Source: Microvelia longipes
Taxonomy: Eukaryota > Arthropoda > Insecta > Hemiptera > Veliidae
NCBI GenBank assembly: GCA_018340805.1
Contig: JACMZG010001911.1
Span: forward strand, 29,208,128-29,272,127
Reading direction: 5' to 3'
Length of the DNA: 64,000 bases
Shown: positions 1 to 11,249 of the stretch, one piece after another
How the letters are laid out: every line of letters begins with the position of its first letter
How positions within the stretch are numbered: the first letter of the stretch is position 1
The notes under the pieces: generated by a model
Database searches by the model: none
What the model was told of the DNA's origin: nothing
Seen by the model: the letters and a program-made list of their open reading frames with translations, nothing else
Position numbers and translations under genes: made by a program

Positions 1-85
1 GTTAAACCACGTTTCTCCTGTGAATTGGGCTGTTGTGTAATACACTACTAAAATTCTATAAAATTCTGTCTCCTAAAATCTTTTG

Positions 86-236
86 TGTAACACATGGCTA
101 AAATCAATTGACAGCGTGGAAAAATTATGCCAGGGAGCCAATGAGGTTATTCCTGGATGTTTTAAATTGGACCAACCTCATTAGTTCCTTGACACTATTT
201 TCTTGTGCTGTCAACTGATTTTAGCCATGTGTTAAA
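86..236. mobile_element. MITE-A copy 1 (short inverted-repeat element)
   Basis: An imperfect palindrome of about 150 bp. The ends are inverted copies of a 30-base terminus whose core reads TAACACATGGCTAAAATCA, and the similarity continues inward to an AATGAGGTT block. There is no coding capacity. Related ends occur at 3607-4265 and 59870-59960, so this is a dispersed family. The fold-back structure and repeated occurrence suggest a non-autonomous DNA transposon (MITE); the superfamily is not identified and no clear target duplication was seen. Confidence 0.7.
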
Positions 237-453
237 CTATATATTTGGGATGATAAGGAATAGAACTCTTTCATCTATCTTGGTGAGCCAAAAGATCCGA
301 TCTCCGGGTTCCTTCTATTTATCCAGCCGATGTAGACTAATTCCTTAGTAATCTATCACCTCTCCGTCAGTGCTCTCTCTTACTTCCCTTTCTCCAACCC
401 TACCTAACTACTGTGGTATTGTAATAAATAATCAATTTTCTCAAGTCCATTAA

Positions 454-905
454 ACAAACTTTTTAGGTGAAACATTTTTGAATGATTCAAATTTATTTTC
501 TGCTTCTGTCTACTATAATATGAGGAGGAAGTGTTATAACAACGATTGCATCCTCAACCCTTTTTTAACAAATGTACACCTTTCAGCACTTAAACCGAAA
601 TTTAATAAAAAGTTACGTCCATATGCATGTGTGAATGAGGAGAAGGAGAAATCTTTCATGCCGTTTCAAATTAATGGTAATTTTAATTTAAAAAGATATG
701 TACTAACTTTTGAAAAAAATGTGGTCTTAGCAAATTTCTTTATACGTATTCTGCTAATTTATAGTGATTCAAGTTTAACACGACTTTAACTTCATTTATT
801 ACTAGTTCTAAACGAATTAAAGAAGTGTATACTGCTGAGAGAGAGGCTTTCCATATTTTTGGTGTCTTGTATTCAGATTGTTTATTCGATCAGTCTAATT
901 TTTAG
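454..905 (+). pseudogene. Possible degraded coding remnant, unrecognised
   Basis: Two consecutive open stretches lie in different frames. The first (454-789) has no ATG and reads through a mixed-composition peptide with several Cys, Lys and Asn residues. The second (780-905) ends in TAG and contains the peptide KRIKEVYTAEREAFHIFGVL. The composition is less AT-driven than random ORFs nearby, and a single frameshift would join the two. I recognise no family. It may be the 3' end of a decayed gene or transposon, or chance. Confidence 0.2.
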
Positions 906-1244
906 CTAATATTTTATTTAGAATATTTCGTCACGTGCTACTTTAAGACAGATAAATATAACTGTCTATTTAACCTTCTATTTTATAATGGTATTGTGAG
1001 TATATTTTATTTAACTAAGGCGTATAATAGTAGTTTGTATCTCCTTTCTTTAGTTATGGTGTCAGTAACCTTTTATTAAACAGATTTAGCTTTGTTACAT
1101 TCATAACAATATTGGAATGCCTGCATAATAGTATACAAAATATTAATCTAATATATTACACTCGCCATGTTATTAAAACCATTCATTCATTCCGCACGGG
1201 CGTTATTAAGGTTTTTCTAAAAGAAAAATAATGTAAACATTTAT

Positions 1245-1460
1245 TTTTAATAGGGACAAACCTTATATATAATATGTAAAACTTTTTTAATAACCGATGT
1301 GTTATCAAATAATAAAATTCTGGCGCGGAGGTCCGCAAGCCAGGCAATTTTCTTTGAAATTCACGCTTTTTTGCTTATCAATCAAATTTTTATTTAAGTT
1401 TTCGATATTAGCAACCTGAGCAGTAGAGTCACTACTTATTATTAATAATTTTTTCAAAGA
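1245..1460 (+). repeat. Rep4 copy (GCGGAGGTCCGC repeat)
   Basis: This segment matches the reverse complement of 10735-10890: both contain GGGACAAA.CTTATATA, GTTATCAAATAA, the block CGCGGAGGTCCGCAAGCC and then CAACCTGAGCAGTA followed by ACTTATTATT. There is no coding capacity. The interior GCGGAGGTCCGC is itself palindromic. Confidence 0.6.
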
Positions 1461-2807
1461 AAATGCACATATTTATTCCTAAAATTATTATTTGCACTTA
1501 CATGAAACTCAGTTTATGCTGTTTTAGTGCATTTTGTTTTTTGAAAAATCGACAAAAAAAAAATAATAAGTTGTCCTACTGTTCAGCTTATTACACTATT
1601 AGCGCACCATGAGCTGGCAAGAATGTAACAAATTACTGTTCTGAGCTGGATTTGAACCTTGGCTGAAGAAGGAATTGCTTTTTTGCATTGACACATAAAA
1701 TGAAGCTTCTTATACTCCTTGGCCGTTTTGCAGCACTTTTAAGTAACTAACTCTAAACTTTTGTTACTTTGTAAATATATATAAAAATAATATAAACTAT
1801 AATCAACTCACAACCCTACGTAAAATGACTGTTCCCTTATTATACTCTTGATTATCTTGAATACATTAGGAGTTAGAAAATTCAATTATATTTTCAATTA
1901 TACTGTTCAAACATATTTTCTTGCCTAGGAAATTTCTAACCTATTAAATTTAAATTGTAATCTTTTAATAATTATTATTTAATATAATTAAAATTCACAA
2001 TCACGTCTTTTGTGTTCGAATAGTTCAGGATGAATTAAAGGGGTTTTAGTTTAGACGTATTGGATAATTTAACCTTATTGCAATGTTACATTACCGTACG
2101 GAATTAAGTAATGTAAAAACTAATTAAAATTTAATAAACTATTAAATAAGAATGAATTAAGATTATTAATAAGCAACTATAGTAGACAATATTATTAAAA
2201 TGTACAGGTGTCTTTCTTTTAAAACTGAAGGAATATGAAGTGAATGATTTTTTCATGATAGATTAAGAAAAATCTTGCATTGTTATTACACGAGTGATGT
2301 TAAAAAAAATTACAACTATAAAAATTGCTGTTAAAAATATTTTCCAATAAATCATCCCTAGTCTAAAGAAACTAAAGCAACGATTGCTTTCTTGGCTTCA
2401 ATTTTAAAAACTATCTTATTACAAGCAACATGGACTTTCCAATCCCTAGTGAACCGATTTATCTTTGTCTTGTGAAATTAATAGAAGAGATTTATTCTAG
2501 TAACAGAGTATAAAACCTATCCCAGAGATGTAGTTATATACCAAGACTTGTCTCTTAGTTTGTGGCCAAGTGTGCCGCAAAATTTCCTAACACCACCCTA
2601 TCCATTTCAAGATAGTCATTGAACATTTTTTTATCTTGGCACCCAATGACAAAAGACTTGAAGAAAAATTGTGTTTTTCTTTGTTTCACAAAGAGTGATT
2701 AATCACAGTAGTTTTCTTGAGATAAAGAATAAAGTGTAACTATAACAATATAAAAGAAATAAAATAATAGAGCAACAAATTTATTTTGTTGTAAATAGTT
2801 ATTTAAG
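1461..2807. other. AT-rich intergenic, one Pol III B-box-like site
   Basis: I see no gene here. The only sequence of note is GGATTTGAACC at 1648-1658, which on the minus strand is an exact match to the tRNA/SINE B-box consensus GGTTCRANYCC. It lies in a slightly more GC-rich patch (about 1600-1700) that may be an old SINE fragment. Confidence 0.4.
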
Positions 2808-2890
2808 GGAGGAAACAGAGTAATTACGCCACGTTTGTGTTTAAATCCTGAGGCGTAGCCGTTTAACAAGCCGTAAAATGCTTCTTTCGT
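2808..2890 (+). repeat. Rep5 copy 1
   Basis: It shares AAGGGAGGAAACAGAGT.ATTAC and a following GAGGCGTAGCCG word with 11253-11420. It is a short GC-richer island in AT-rich DNA and has no coding capacity. Confidence 0.45.
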
Positions 2891-2989
2891 CCTTCAAAAT
2901 ATGGGCAGTAAGTTTATTTTTCCACTTTTTGAGTAAAAATTATTTTCTATTTTTAACTTGGAGATAAATACTGTTATCAATTGTAATAT

Positions 2990-3118
2990 TAGAGCTATTT
3001 AGAAGATACATATACTGTTGCCATGGAGCTACTTAGAAGTTTATTATTTCTAATACATATACTATTGCCATAGAGCCATTAGAAGTTTATTATTTCTAAT
3101 ATATATACTATTGCCAGT
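2990..3118 (+). repeat. Short tandem repeat, about 50-bp unit, 2-3 copies
   Basis: The words GAGC.A.TTAGAAG, TTTATTATTTCTAATA and ATATACTATTGCCA recur in the same order with a spacing of roughly 50 bp. Copies differ by small indels. Confidence 0.6.
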
Positions 3119-3494
3119 GAGAAAAGATATTTTTTTCCTTTGAAAATGTGGCAAAGCACCTGAAAGTTTTATTTCATCTTCTCTTAATTTTTTTTATTAT
3201 GCTAATGTCCTATAGTAAATTCAGTTAAGTTTACATTAAAAGTAAAAATTTTATTTTTATTTTAGTTTTTATTAAAACTATAAATTAATATGATGGGGAA
3301 TAAAGGATTGACCTCAGGAATCCACGGAATTACGGTCATACCTGAATAATGACTTTTTCTCATTTATACTTTATACTATTGAAATTTAGAAAAGATGATG
3401 AGTTAGAATTGAAAATTCTGAAACCAGGGTTTTTTCTAACTTATCCAGTCCAGATGTTGTGTTTTAGTAGATTGAATTCAAGATATTAGAAATG

Positions 3495-4382
3495 TATAAG
3501 GTGATTCAATTCGATGTAAACAAACCAAACGCATTCGGAGGTTATAACCTGAAGTTTTTGATGACTTGTGACGTCATTGCAGGAATCGGTAGAGGCAGGT
3601 ATAATATAACACACGGCTAAAGTCAATTGACAGCCCGCCAAAATCTCAATGCTCTTAACCCTATTTTTTTAACAAAAGAATCCCTTCTTTTAAGTAACAA
3701 AAAAATTTCTACTCTGATAACACTGTAACTCAGGTTTTGAAATTTATTATTTGTTTTTATTTTATATCGTATTTTTTATTTTTTAAATATAATTTATTTA
3801 ATTTTTAACTAGGAATATTGTGTGTCTCATAAATTTATCAACTAAGTGTTGCTTTAAATTTGTTCGGGAAGTATGAATTAAGTGGATTTAAAGTTGATAA
3901 TTACGTAATGCAATGGATTATAATAGTTCTATGATAAAAGCTTATTTAAATCGTCAGCTATAATTACTTTTTCCAAAACAAACTGATTTTTTGTGCCAAG
4001 TTTGTATTATTGAATGCATATTGTTTCATATTATAGAATTAATATGACAGATCAATATGCACAATGAGGAAAATAAAAACGACGAAAGGTTACAAATGTT
4101 TACAACCAGTGTTGCCTTTTTATGATTTTATTTACGAAAAAGATATTTTTTTGTACCGAGGTTGGCATGAGGTGGAAGGGGATGGGGCGCAGTGGTTCTA
4201 AACCAATAGAATTCTTTCCATCCCATATTTTTGGCGCGCTGTGAATTGACTTTATCCGTGTGTTACATTATATCATTGAAAATTTACTATTTATTCCTGA
4301 AATTACGTCAACTCCGGACTATAACCGAACATTAAAAAAATGATATCATTTATAAAAACCCTCCTATTGAATCACCTTTATA
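3495..4382. mobile_element. MITE-B: outer inverted-repeat element containing MITE-A
   Basis: The outer ends are TATAAGGTGATTCAAT (3495-3510) and the inverse of TATAAAGGTGATTCAAT (4366-4382), differing by one A. Inside these ends, weaker inverted similarity continues over about 100 bp on each side, for example TTCGG..TTATA and TGACGT.ATT.CAGGAAT. The MITE-A copy fills the centre. The layout fits a palindromic MITE into whose loop a second element inserted. A TA flank is present on both sides but is not diagnostic in this base composition. Confidence 0.55.
3607..4265. mobile_element. MITE-A copy 2, 659 bp, nested in MITE-B
   Basis: Inverted ends at 3607-3634 and 4238-4265 share TAACACACGG.TAAAGTCAATT with few mismatches and match the ends of copy 1 at 86-236. 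The interior is AT-rich, with a G-rich patch near 4160-4200 and no ORF. At 659 bp it is over four times longer than copy 1, so the family varies internally while keeping its ends. Confidence 0.65.
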
Positions 4383-4528
4383 AATTCTATCAGCTTGGAT
4401 TGAATTCAGAAAAAATAATTGAAACACTTGACATTTGTTACACATTTAATAAAACCTGCAAGTAACAATTTTTCATCTAATTATCAGCATTAGTTAATTT
4501 TTAATATAAAAATTAACTTAAATAAAAA

Positions 4529-5545
4529 ATCAGGTTCGGGCTACCTCAGAACTTTCCCCCCATCACATCAGTTTCGCTGCGTTCATACTCCCTACTTCGG
4601 ACTCGCTTCCTTTGTCCTCAGACAGTAATTCGTTCGTTTCATTCCCAGCGGTCACCCATCCAGGCATTGATCACTAACTTTTATGATCCAACAAAAATCA
4701 TGGATATACTTGTCGCATTAAATCGAAACTTAGTGTACTTATTTATTACGTAAAGGTATAAACTTGTACTAAATTTCAACACAATCGGATTATTTTCAGA
4801 TTTTTTACATTTTCTTAAATAAAAAAACACACACAAGTCATTTGATAAAAATTGAACATATGCAGAGAATATGGCTTTATGCGTACCAAATATCAAATTT
4901 ATCGCATCATTTTCCGTGTTTTATGATTTTTAAACTTGATTTTCAAATTATGATTTTCATAATTTTCAAACATTTTGAGAAGTCATTATTGCGGGTTAAT
5001 AACGTCATAAACAAATTATTTTCTGAGCAGCACATTCGTGCTACTTAAACTTAGTTTTAATGACAACTAAAATTGAAAAAAAATAATAAGTTTACTTCTA
5101 ATGTAAACTTAACTGAATTTACTATGCGACATCAGCATAATCCTGAATTATCTAATTCGTGGTCGGACTCTTGAGTGTAAATTAAATTATAGTCTGAAAA
5201 AATTAGAATCAACCATAAATCCAGAATTTGTTTTGAAAAATCTTGAGAAAAAGGATAAGGGTGAGGAATTTTAGTAAAACGGTAAAAAGTAACAGAGGTT
5301 TATTATAAATTAATATATAATTTATTTGCCCGCATAAGGAGATTTATAAGAATTTTAACACTCATAGTCTTATTTTTGTACAAAGTTTCAACACACGCAT
5401 AAAACTCACACACACATACACTCACGCTCACACACATACAGAAAACGTTGTAAAAACTATGCAGGAGGTCTTAAAAACACCTGAAACGGATAATTCCAGT
5501 GTCATCCCAGTTTTGTTTTTTACATGAAAAGTAAAAATAAGTATG
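4529..5545 (+). repeat. Rep1 copy, split by about 300 bp
   Basis: The Rep1 head (GGGCTACCTCAGAAC, then TTCGCTGCGTTCAT and GGACTCGC words) and body run from 4529 to about 5050. The tail, with a CA-rich microsatellite and GGTCTTAAAAACACCTGAAA, runs from 5365 to 5545. About 300 bp of unrelated AT-rich DNA separates them. Rep1 is the commonest dispersed repeat in the window (about a dozen copies or fragments). It has a conserved head, an internal CA microsatellite and a tail near ATGAGGAAAAGTAAAAA, with no terminal inverted repeats and no ORF. Confidence 0.65.
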
Positions 5546-6289
5546 CATTTATTTTGTAACCTGTCTTAATATTTTGAAGATTGTCGTTTTGAAAAACATT
5601 TAGACGTATGTATAAATAATTATACTTTACCTGTGTTTATGTTTTAATATTTTTAAGCCGAAAAATCATCAAAAGCGTGCATCACGTTTTAACAATTATC
5701 AAGTATAGTCCAGAATACAACTTTCCGCGTTGGTAAAGTTTATCAGATGGAATATTACGGAACATTACGGTACAAGTTGTATAAAATTCACTACTATAGT
5801 GTATTATAATATAACTCCTTGGTAATATTATCCCATAAATGACTTCATTTGACCTTCACCATCTCCATATATTCTCTTTAGGATTACATTGATTGTTATC
5901 ATATTATTGAATTTAAAGATCATAATAGAAATTTAAATAATTGTAATTTCTAACTAAAACTCTATTAATGCAAATTCAATGTGTATTAGAGTCTATTTAC
6001 ATAACTTTAAGATTGAAAGATTTCAGAGATAACTTAATTTATATTTTTGTTGGTTAGAATTCGTTATGGAATATTTATTAAGAAACGAAAAATGACTGCA
6101 TAACAATGTTTATTATTAAACTACCAAATCGTGTTGTAAATTATTATATAGAAAAATTGGCTTCATATTATCCGCGTTTAATACGTATCTACGTTTATAA
6201 TATTTCTGTGGCTTCCTTGTTAAAGAGGAAATTGAAGTTAAAGTTTTAACTAGAGGGAATCATCTTCAGAGGCGTTAATTTTACTGAAA
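5546..6289. other. AT-rich intergenic, nothing recognised
   Basis: I see no gene, RNA gene or repeat shared with the rest of the window. Confidence 0.4.
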
Positions 6290-7140
6290 GCAATACTGAA
6301 GTTAGAAATAAAATTTTTTAAAACCACAGCACTGGCTATAATAAACTATGGTGCGCAAGTGTGGGGATTTCAGTGGATTGAAGCAGTTGAGAAACTCCAA
6401 AGATATTTTGTAAAAAAAAAATCTTATCCTTACCTACTAACACACCTAACTATGAAATATCTCTGGAGACAGGTCTGGACCCAATCATAACACAAACATT
6501 GGAAACCCAAACAAGATATTTAGCCCAAGTTTTTGAGCAAAATGAGTCTAGGTTTACTAACCTTTTAGCTAAAGGAGTAGTGAAAATAAATATTTATTGG
6601 TGGAATGCCTGGGAACAGCTTGGGAATAAACATTGCATACCGTTAAAACCAACTGACACACAAAATACTAATCTGTTTAAACATAAATGCATGCAAATAA
6701 TAGGCAAAGTAAAAGAAGCAGCCTTAGATCAGGCTATCAAAAAAGCAAATGATGCACAATTTCATACAAACTATAGACTACTTACTTATGGGTACAGATT
6801 GAATCCTAAAATATATACTAGAGATAGAATTGATGTTAGCCTAATATTTAAAGCTTGTATTTAGAGAATTGTTCCCTCTGAACTTCAGACACGGGAGAAC
6901 CGAAGAACAATGGCTCTGTACCATGTGTAACCTGAGGCTCAGAGAGGAAAACTTCCATTTTATAGCAATTTGCCCATTGCTGAAAGAATTCAGAATATCA
7001 TGTCTAAATAAGTCCACTCTCTCGAAACAAGAATATATCGACTTGTTAAACAATGGTGAGTGGAACCAGCTAGTTGCATATCTTAGAGCTGCCACTAAAT
7101 ATAGAAGTTATTTAATTAACCAATACAATAGCTAAACTTC
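6290..7140 (+). pseudogene. Non-LTR retrotransposon 3' end, frameshifted
   Basis: The reading frame begins mid-protein with a thumb-like peptide (AIINYGAQVWGFQ, then a QRYF.KK motif) that shifts frame in the A-run near 6412-6420. It continues through METQTRYLAQVFEQNESRF and shifts again near 6850 into FRHGRTEEQWLCTMCNLRLR. The last part carries the C-x2-C...H...C arrangement (CTMC, then FHF, then ICPL) found after the RT domain in many LINE ORF2 proteins. The catalytic palm is absent, so the copy is 5'-truncated and dead. The 3' UTR probably runs to about 7735, where AATAAAG precedes a TTAC-rich tail. The clade is not assigned; it differs from the LINE at 39.9-41.6 kb. Confidence 0.7.
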
Positions 7141-7893
7141 ACACAGAATTCTTAATTCTTGAAAAAAAAAAAATTATTCCTGTAAAGCAAAGAAACAAAA
7201 AAATCTCCTCACCCCCTACATATTGTTTTTTTCTGTTTTATCAGATTTATTAATTTAACCCCCATTTTTAAATTATAATTTTGTTGGCTTATACTAACCA
7301 GTTAACCTACCACCTCCCCTAATTACTTTAGGTGCTCTCACTTGCAATAGGTTAAATAAATAATTATATAACAAGTATATACTTTGAATGTCATCATACT
7401 TTATATTAGTTAAATATGATTGTGATATTATAAATAGCAATAGCTCATGCCTAGTAATTATTCTAATCAATTAAATCGATACAAAAAAAAATGTCTCTAA
7501 AACATAATTAATTTATTCATGTAATTTACTTTTTAATTCTATTTATTTATTTATTATTATTATTATTATACTATTTATTATTTAATTAACTCAAAAAAAT
7601 GATGAAACCCCCTCCTAACGGATTTTCAAAATCCCTGGAGTGGCTTTTTTGGAAAAAAAATTTTTTAAGTTAGTTTCCTCATGTTTTTTGTATATGCTGT
7701 ATTTTTTCTCAATAAAGCTTTACTTAATTACTTACTGAAGTTGTCAGAGGTGCATACATTTTAATTTAACTAGTTCAATTTCTCATTTTTGAGGTGCCAG
7801 AACATCTGGGTGCTGCTTTGCTATTAAACTTAGTGGTTCGCCTTTTGGCCCTGAACAATTCTGCGCGCACAGAATAATCAACAATCTCAACAT

Positions 7894-8105
7894 TCATATC
7901 AACAGACCATATATTAAGGTTTCTCACAGCATATCAACATATTTAGGTTTCTCACAGCCATATCAACATATTTAGGTTTCTCACAGCCATATCAACATAT
8001 TTAGGTTTCTCACAGCCATATCAACATATTTCTAGGTTTCTCACAAGCATATCAGTTTCTCACAGCATATCAACATATTTATGTTTCTCACAGCCATATC
8101 AAAAT
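7894..8105 (+). repeat. Minisatellite, about 29-bp unit, about 7 copies
   Basis: The unit CATATCAACATATTTAGG plus TTTCTCACAGC is repeated in direct orientation with small deletions. It sits between two LINE fragments, upstream of the 8.15-kb C-terminal remnant. Confidence 0.85.
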
Positions 8106-8149
8106 ACTGATATAAATTACAAAGGAAGGTATTGTATCTTATAAGAGGG

Positions 8150-8520
8150 TTACACCTAAACAGCGACAATTCAGAGTGTTTATATATCCCTCTAATAACA
8201 GATCCAAACATCTATTACTACTAAAGAAAAATAATTAAGAATTTTAATTGGATTTTTAGAGGACACTGTCCTCTAGATTCATCTGAAAAACTTAGGTGTT
8301 GACGAGAGTGACTTATGCCGTTTTTGCAGAGAATATAAAGAACCATCCGAACTCGTACTTTGTAACTATGAAGCAATTGATTTATAAGAGGCTTATTGCT
8401 TTTGGTATAGCTATTGCTGAGCCTTTTGATGTATCTAAATTAAATTAATATTCTAATTTAAACTTTATTAAAAGTTAAGGTATTTATTCTCAATCTTATC
8501 TAATAATTTATTTGGGTTTG
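8150..8520 (+). pseudogene. LINE ORF2 C-terminal remnant (CCHC-like tail)
   Basis: One frame reads HLKNLGVDESDLCRFCREYK followed by EPSELVLCNYEAIDL, and then stops. It aligns by eye to the C-terminal domain of the LINE at 39953-40342 (HLRKHMHTIGIF..., CRLCG, PETSSHIIFECEAL). Frameshifts and stops on both sides show decay. About 80 bp of 3' UTR-like sequence follows. It is a different insertion from the one ending near 7.7 kb. Confidence 0.65.
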
Positions 8521-8657
8521 TCCCAATACATCTTTTGGGTCGCGTTGACTAAATACTTTTTTGCCTTGACCCTTATATGGAACAGGTAATTTATGGAGAA
8601 TACGCAATGCTTATACATAAATCTATTTTATTATAAATTTTTGTGATTTAAATTTAT

Positions 8658-8718
8658 AATTAGACAAAGTAGTTTGGGAGTATTTCGATTAAATACTCCC
8701 AAACTACTTTGTCTAATT
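8658..8718. repeat. Perfect 28-bp hairpin, 5-nt loop
   Basis: The arms 8658-8685 and 8691-8718 are exact reverse complements around the loop CGATT. A third partial copy of the arm (AATTAGTTTGGGAGTA) follows at about 8731-8748. It may be the centre of a fold-back element or a template-switch scar; no flanking inverted ends were seen. Confidence 0.9.
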
Positions 8719-8849
8719 AGTTAGGTCATGCCTAATTAGTTTGGGAGTAAGATAAATATTAAACAAACCTAATAATATCTTAAACCCACCCTTCTTTAGG
8801 ATGCTTCGTCCTGAACATAAATAAAGAGATAGTTTTTTTTGGTAACATT

Positions 8850-9130
8850 TTCTTGCGGGAAAAATGTTACGGAAAAAGAGAGAGAGATGCATTTAAGCAC
8901 AAAGACAGCGGTTTGTTAACAGTTTTAAACTCAGGGTCTGCCTCATACCCACTAAAACTCACCCCACGAAACATCTTTGAACCTAGCCTGGAACCGTTAT
9001 TCACATTACTTCAGGCTAGGTCTTATCTTGAGCCTTCCGGCTCCCTCACGTCTTACCCTGTCGTCTCCTTTTTTCAAAGCATTATAGTGAATCCAGGACG
9101 TCGCAAGAAAACTTGCAACGCCTAGAACCA
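8850..9130. repeat. GC-richer block with 10-bp inverted repeat, probable repeat fragment
   Basis: The base composition differs from the surroundings. ACCTAGCCTG (8981-8990) and CAGGCTAGGT (9012-9021) form a 10-bp stem with a 21-nt loop. An open frame crosses the block (8853-9125), but its peptide has low complexity and I recognise no domain, so I do not call a gene. Confidence 0.35.
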
Positions 9131-9404
9131 ACGCCTGACAAATAAATAAATAAAAAAATAATTAATGAGATAGAGATTGTGGTAGTAATTAGGGAGAGGT
9201 CATAGATCACCTAGCAAGTAGACCACTACCTTTTGAATCCTAGTGCGCAGCGCAGGCATTTTGCGTGTAATCCACACAAGAGCCGTGGCTTTATTATATG
9301 TTTCTATAGCTTAACTAGAAACAATACTGCCCACTGCCATACTAAGCCTTCCTGCTCTCGAATATGAAACATGTATATATTTGTTATGTGACCTACCTAT
9401 TGAG

Positions 9405-9637
9405 AGTCCTAATTTTGCCTAAACCTATAGGTTCTTTTAGGATCAGGGATCTTTTAAGAGTACCTGACATCGCATAGGCTTGGAGCCACCCGCTTAACGC
9501 CCTTTTCGTAGGACGGCACATTAAAGGATTTCCATCCCTCGATTGAAAATCTTAGAAGCCCCGATCAGGATCGAACCCGGACTGTCAATGTTGCATGCGC
9601 ATGCAGGTGCTAAACATAACTCCACCGCCACCCTTAA
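9405..9637 (-). mobile_element. SINE-A copy 1
   Basis: On the minus strand the order is an A-box-like TGGCGGTGGAG, a B box GGTTCGATCC (9568-9577), a body, and a tail with GTCAGGTACTC and TAGG.AAAATT.GGAC. The tail matches 20230-20330 in the opposite orientation. A Pol III promoter head plus a shared non-tRNA tail is the usual SINE layout. The tRNA of origin is not identified. Confidence 0.6.
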
Positions 9638-10189
9638 TGTTAATAAAATAGCTTAAGTATTTTCATATTTTTATTTAAGCTGTTTCATAGCTAAGATTTC
9701 TCAATACTTTCTGATTATATTCTTTTTATGTCCCGTTTTATTACAATATATTATTAAAAGTACGAAAAACTCCCACTTGTACTTGAAGAGCCCTTATCAT
9801 TGAATCTTTATTTCAAGATTATGAGCGGCTGTAAAAAAGAAGAAAATTAAATCTGAGAATAAAGACATTTTTTCACCATCGTCGAGATGGACATTTTATT
9901 TTACTTTTTACTGCTTCTTTGTTACTTTTATTTCTTTTGTCCCGATCTATCTCAGTTTTTGTGCAATTTTTTTATGTCATTTCCATGATAATGCTTTTAT
10001 CTTGGGGGTTTTATTATCTTACTTTTTCTTTTCATATCTTTCATTTTCTTGTACTTTGTAGACCATTTTATTATCTGTTAAATCAACGGATAAATCTTTT
10101 TGTACTACAATTTTCATTTTTAGCTCCCTTTGGTTTATTTTTAGTTAGTCTATCTATATATAACTTGATTTATTTTTAATTTTCCTTAT
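9638..10189. other. AT-rich intergenic, no gene called
   Basis: A T-rich open frame (9919-10179) encodes a very hydrophobic Phe/Leu-rich peptide that follows from base composition. Nothing else is recognised. Confidence 0.4.
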
Positions 10190-10730
10190 TTATGTCGTCG
10201 GTGTATAGGAAAAGCATTGCTTTTGCAAAAAAATCAAAACCGGGATGTCATATGAATTATCCGATTCAGGTATTTTCAAAAACTTTTCTGTCTGTATGTG
10301 TATATGTGTGTCAGTTATAATTGTAGCACCCTGTTTATGCTAGAGAGTTAAAACTTTGTACAAAAATCAGTCCATAAGTTAAATTATGCTATCTGGAAAA
10401 TACATTTTTATGAAGTCATAAATCAACAACACTGACATAACTAACATTTCAAAAAATCATAAAACGCGGACAAATGTTGCAATAAATTTGAGATTCGGCA
10501 CGCATGCATAAGACAAAACATATATAATATATATATATTATATATATATATATTATATATATATATATATATATATGCCAAGTTTTATTTGATAATCATC
10601 ATGAGTTCACTTAAAAAATGTAAAAAATCGGAAAATAATCCAGTTGAGTTGAATTTTGGTAAAAGTGTATACCCTTAGGTAATAAGTAAGTTTCGTTTCA
10701 ATACGACATGCTTATTGGATTTTCTTTAAA
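10190..10730 (-). repeat. Rep1 copy with AT microsatellite
   Basis: Reverse-orientation Rep1: it starts with the tail side (AAACCGGGATGTCATATGAA, then GGTATTTTCAAAAAC), a GT-rich tract, TATGCTAGAGAGTTAAAAC, and CACGCATGCATAAGAC. An AT dinucleotide run follows (about 10523-10576), then head-side sequence ending near 10730. Confidence 0.7.
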
Positions 10731-10734
10731 TTAT

Positions 10735-10890
10735 TCGAAAAAAGTAAATAATAAGTTGTGACGTTACTGCTCAGGTTGTTAAACAAATAGGCTTGCGGAC
10801 CTCCGCGCTAGAATTTCCTTATTTGATACCACATAGGCCTGTGAAAAAGTTTCCCCTTTTGTATATAAGATTTGTCCCGAGTATTAGGCT
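10735..10890 (-). repeat. Rep4 copy 2
   Basis: The reverse complement of the 1245-1460 copy. It contains GGCTTGCGGACCTCCGCG and the flanking TAATAAGTTGTGACGTTACT and AAGATTTGTCCC blocks. It abuts the Rep1 copy directly. Confidence 0.6.
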
Positions 10891-11249
10891 ACTGTAGACT
10901 CGTTAGTTCAAAGACTGGTTGTTTAGAATAGAAGCTTCAATAAACCGGTCTAATAATAGCCTGCGCATGAGCTTCTACACGCGCATATTAATTAGCCTTC
11001 CGTTTTCCCCTTAAACTAATGAATTTGCAATTTTTAAATTGACCGTTAAAAATTGAGGTAGCTGTATCCTCTAGAGCAGCGAACTTTTAGATTACAAAAA
11101 TATAATCAAAACAAGAGATGAAAACCTGGTGGTATCCTAAAGATCGTTTATTTTTTTGGTTCTTGATAAAAAGATGAAAAACCTTCCTAAAGTCAAGATA
11201 TATTTGTATTTGCTAAAATACCTTCTTTAGATCCAAATAGTTATTTATA

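Noticed and set aside
478..789. Endogenous viral element
   Set aside because: I recognised no viral motif in the peptide; it is left as an unknown remnant.
7894..8105. CRISPR-like direct repeats (also at 49490-49914 and 58938-59280)
   Set aside because: Units abut without unique spacers and the window is eukaryotic (spliced genes, LINEs). These are minisatellites.
9560..9640. tRNA genes at the B-box sites
   Set aside because: No full cloverleaf or acceptor stem could be drawn; shared non-tRNA tails at 9.4 and 20.2 kb indicate SINEs.
9919..10179. Hydrophobic 86-codon ORF as a membrane protein
   Set aside because: Phe/Leu/Ile content follows from T-rich DNA, and there is no splice context, promoter or recognisable motif. 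The same applies to 16284-16508 and 27391-27591.
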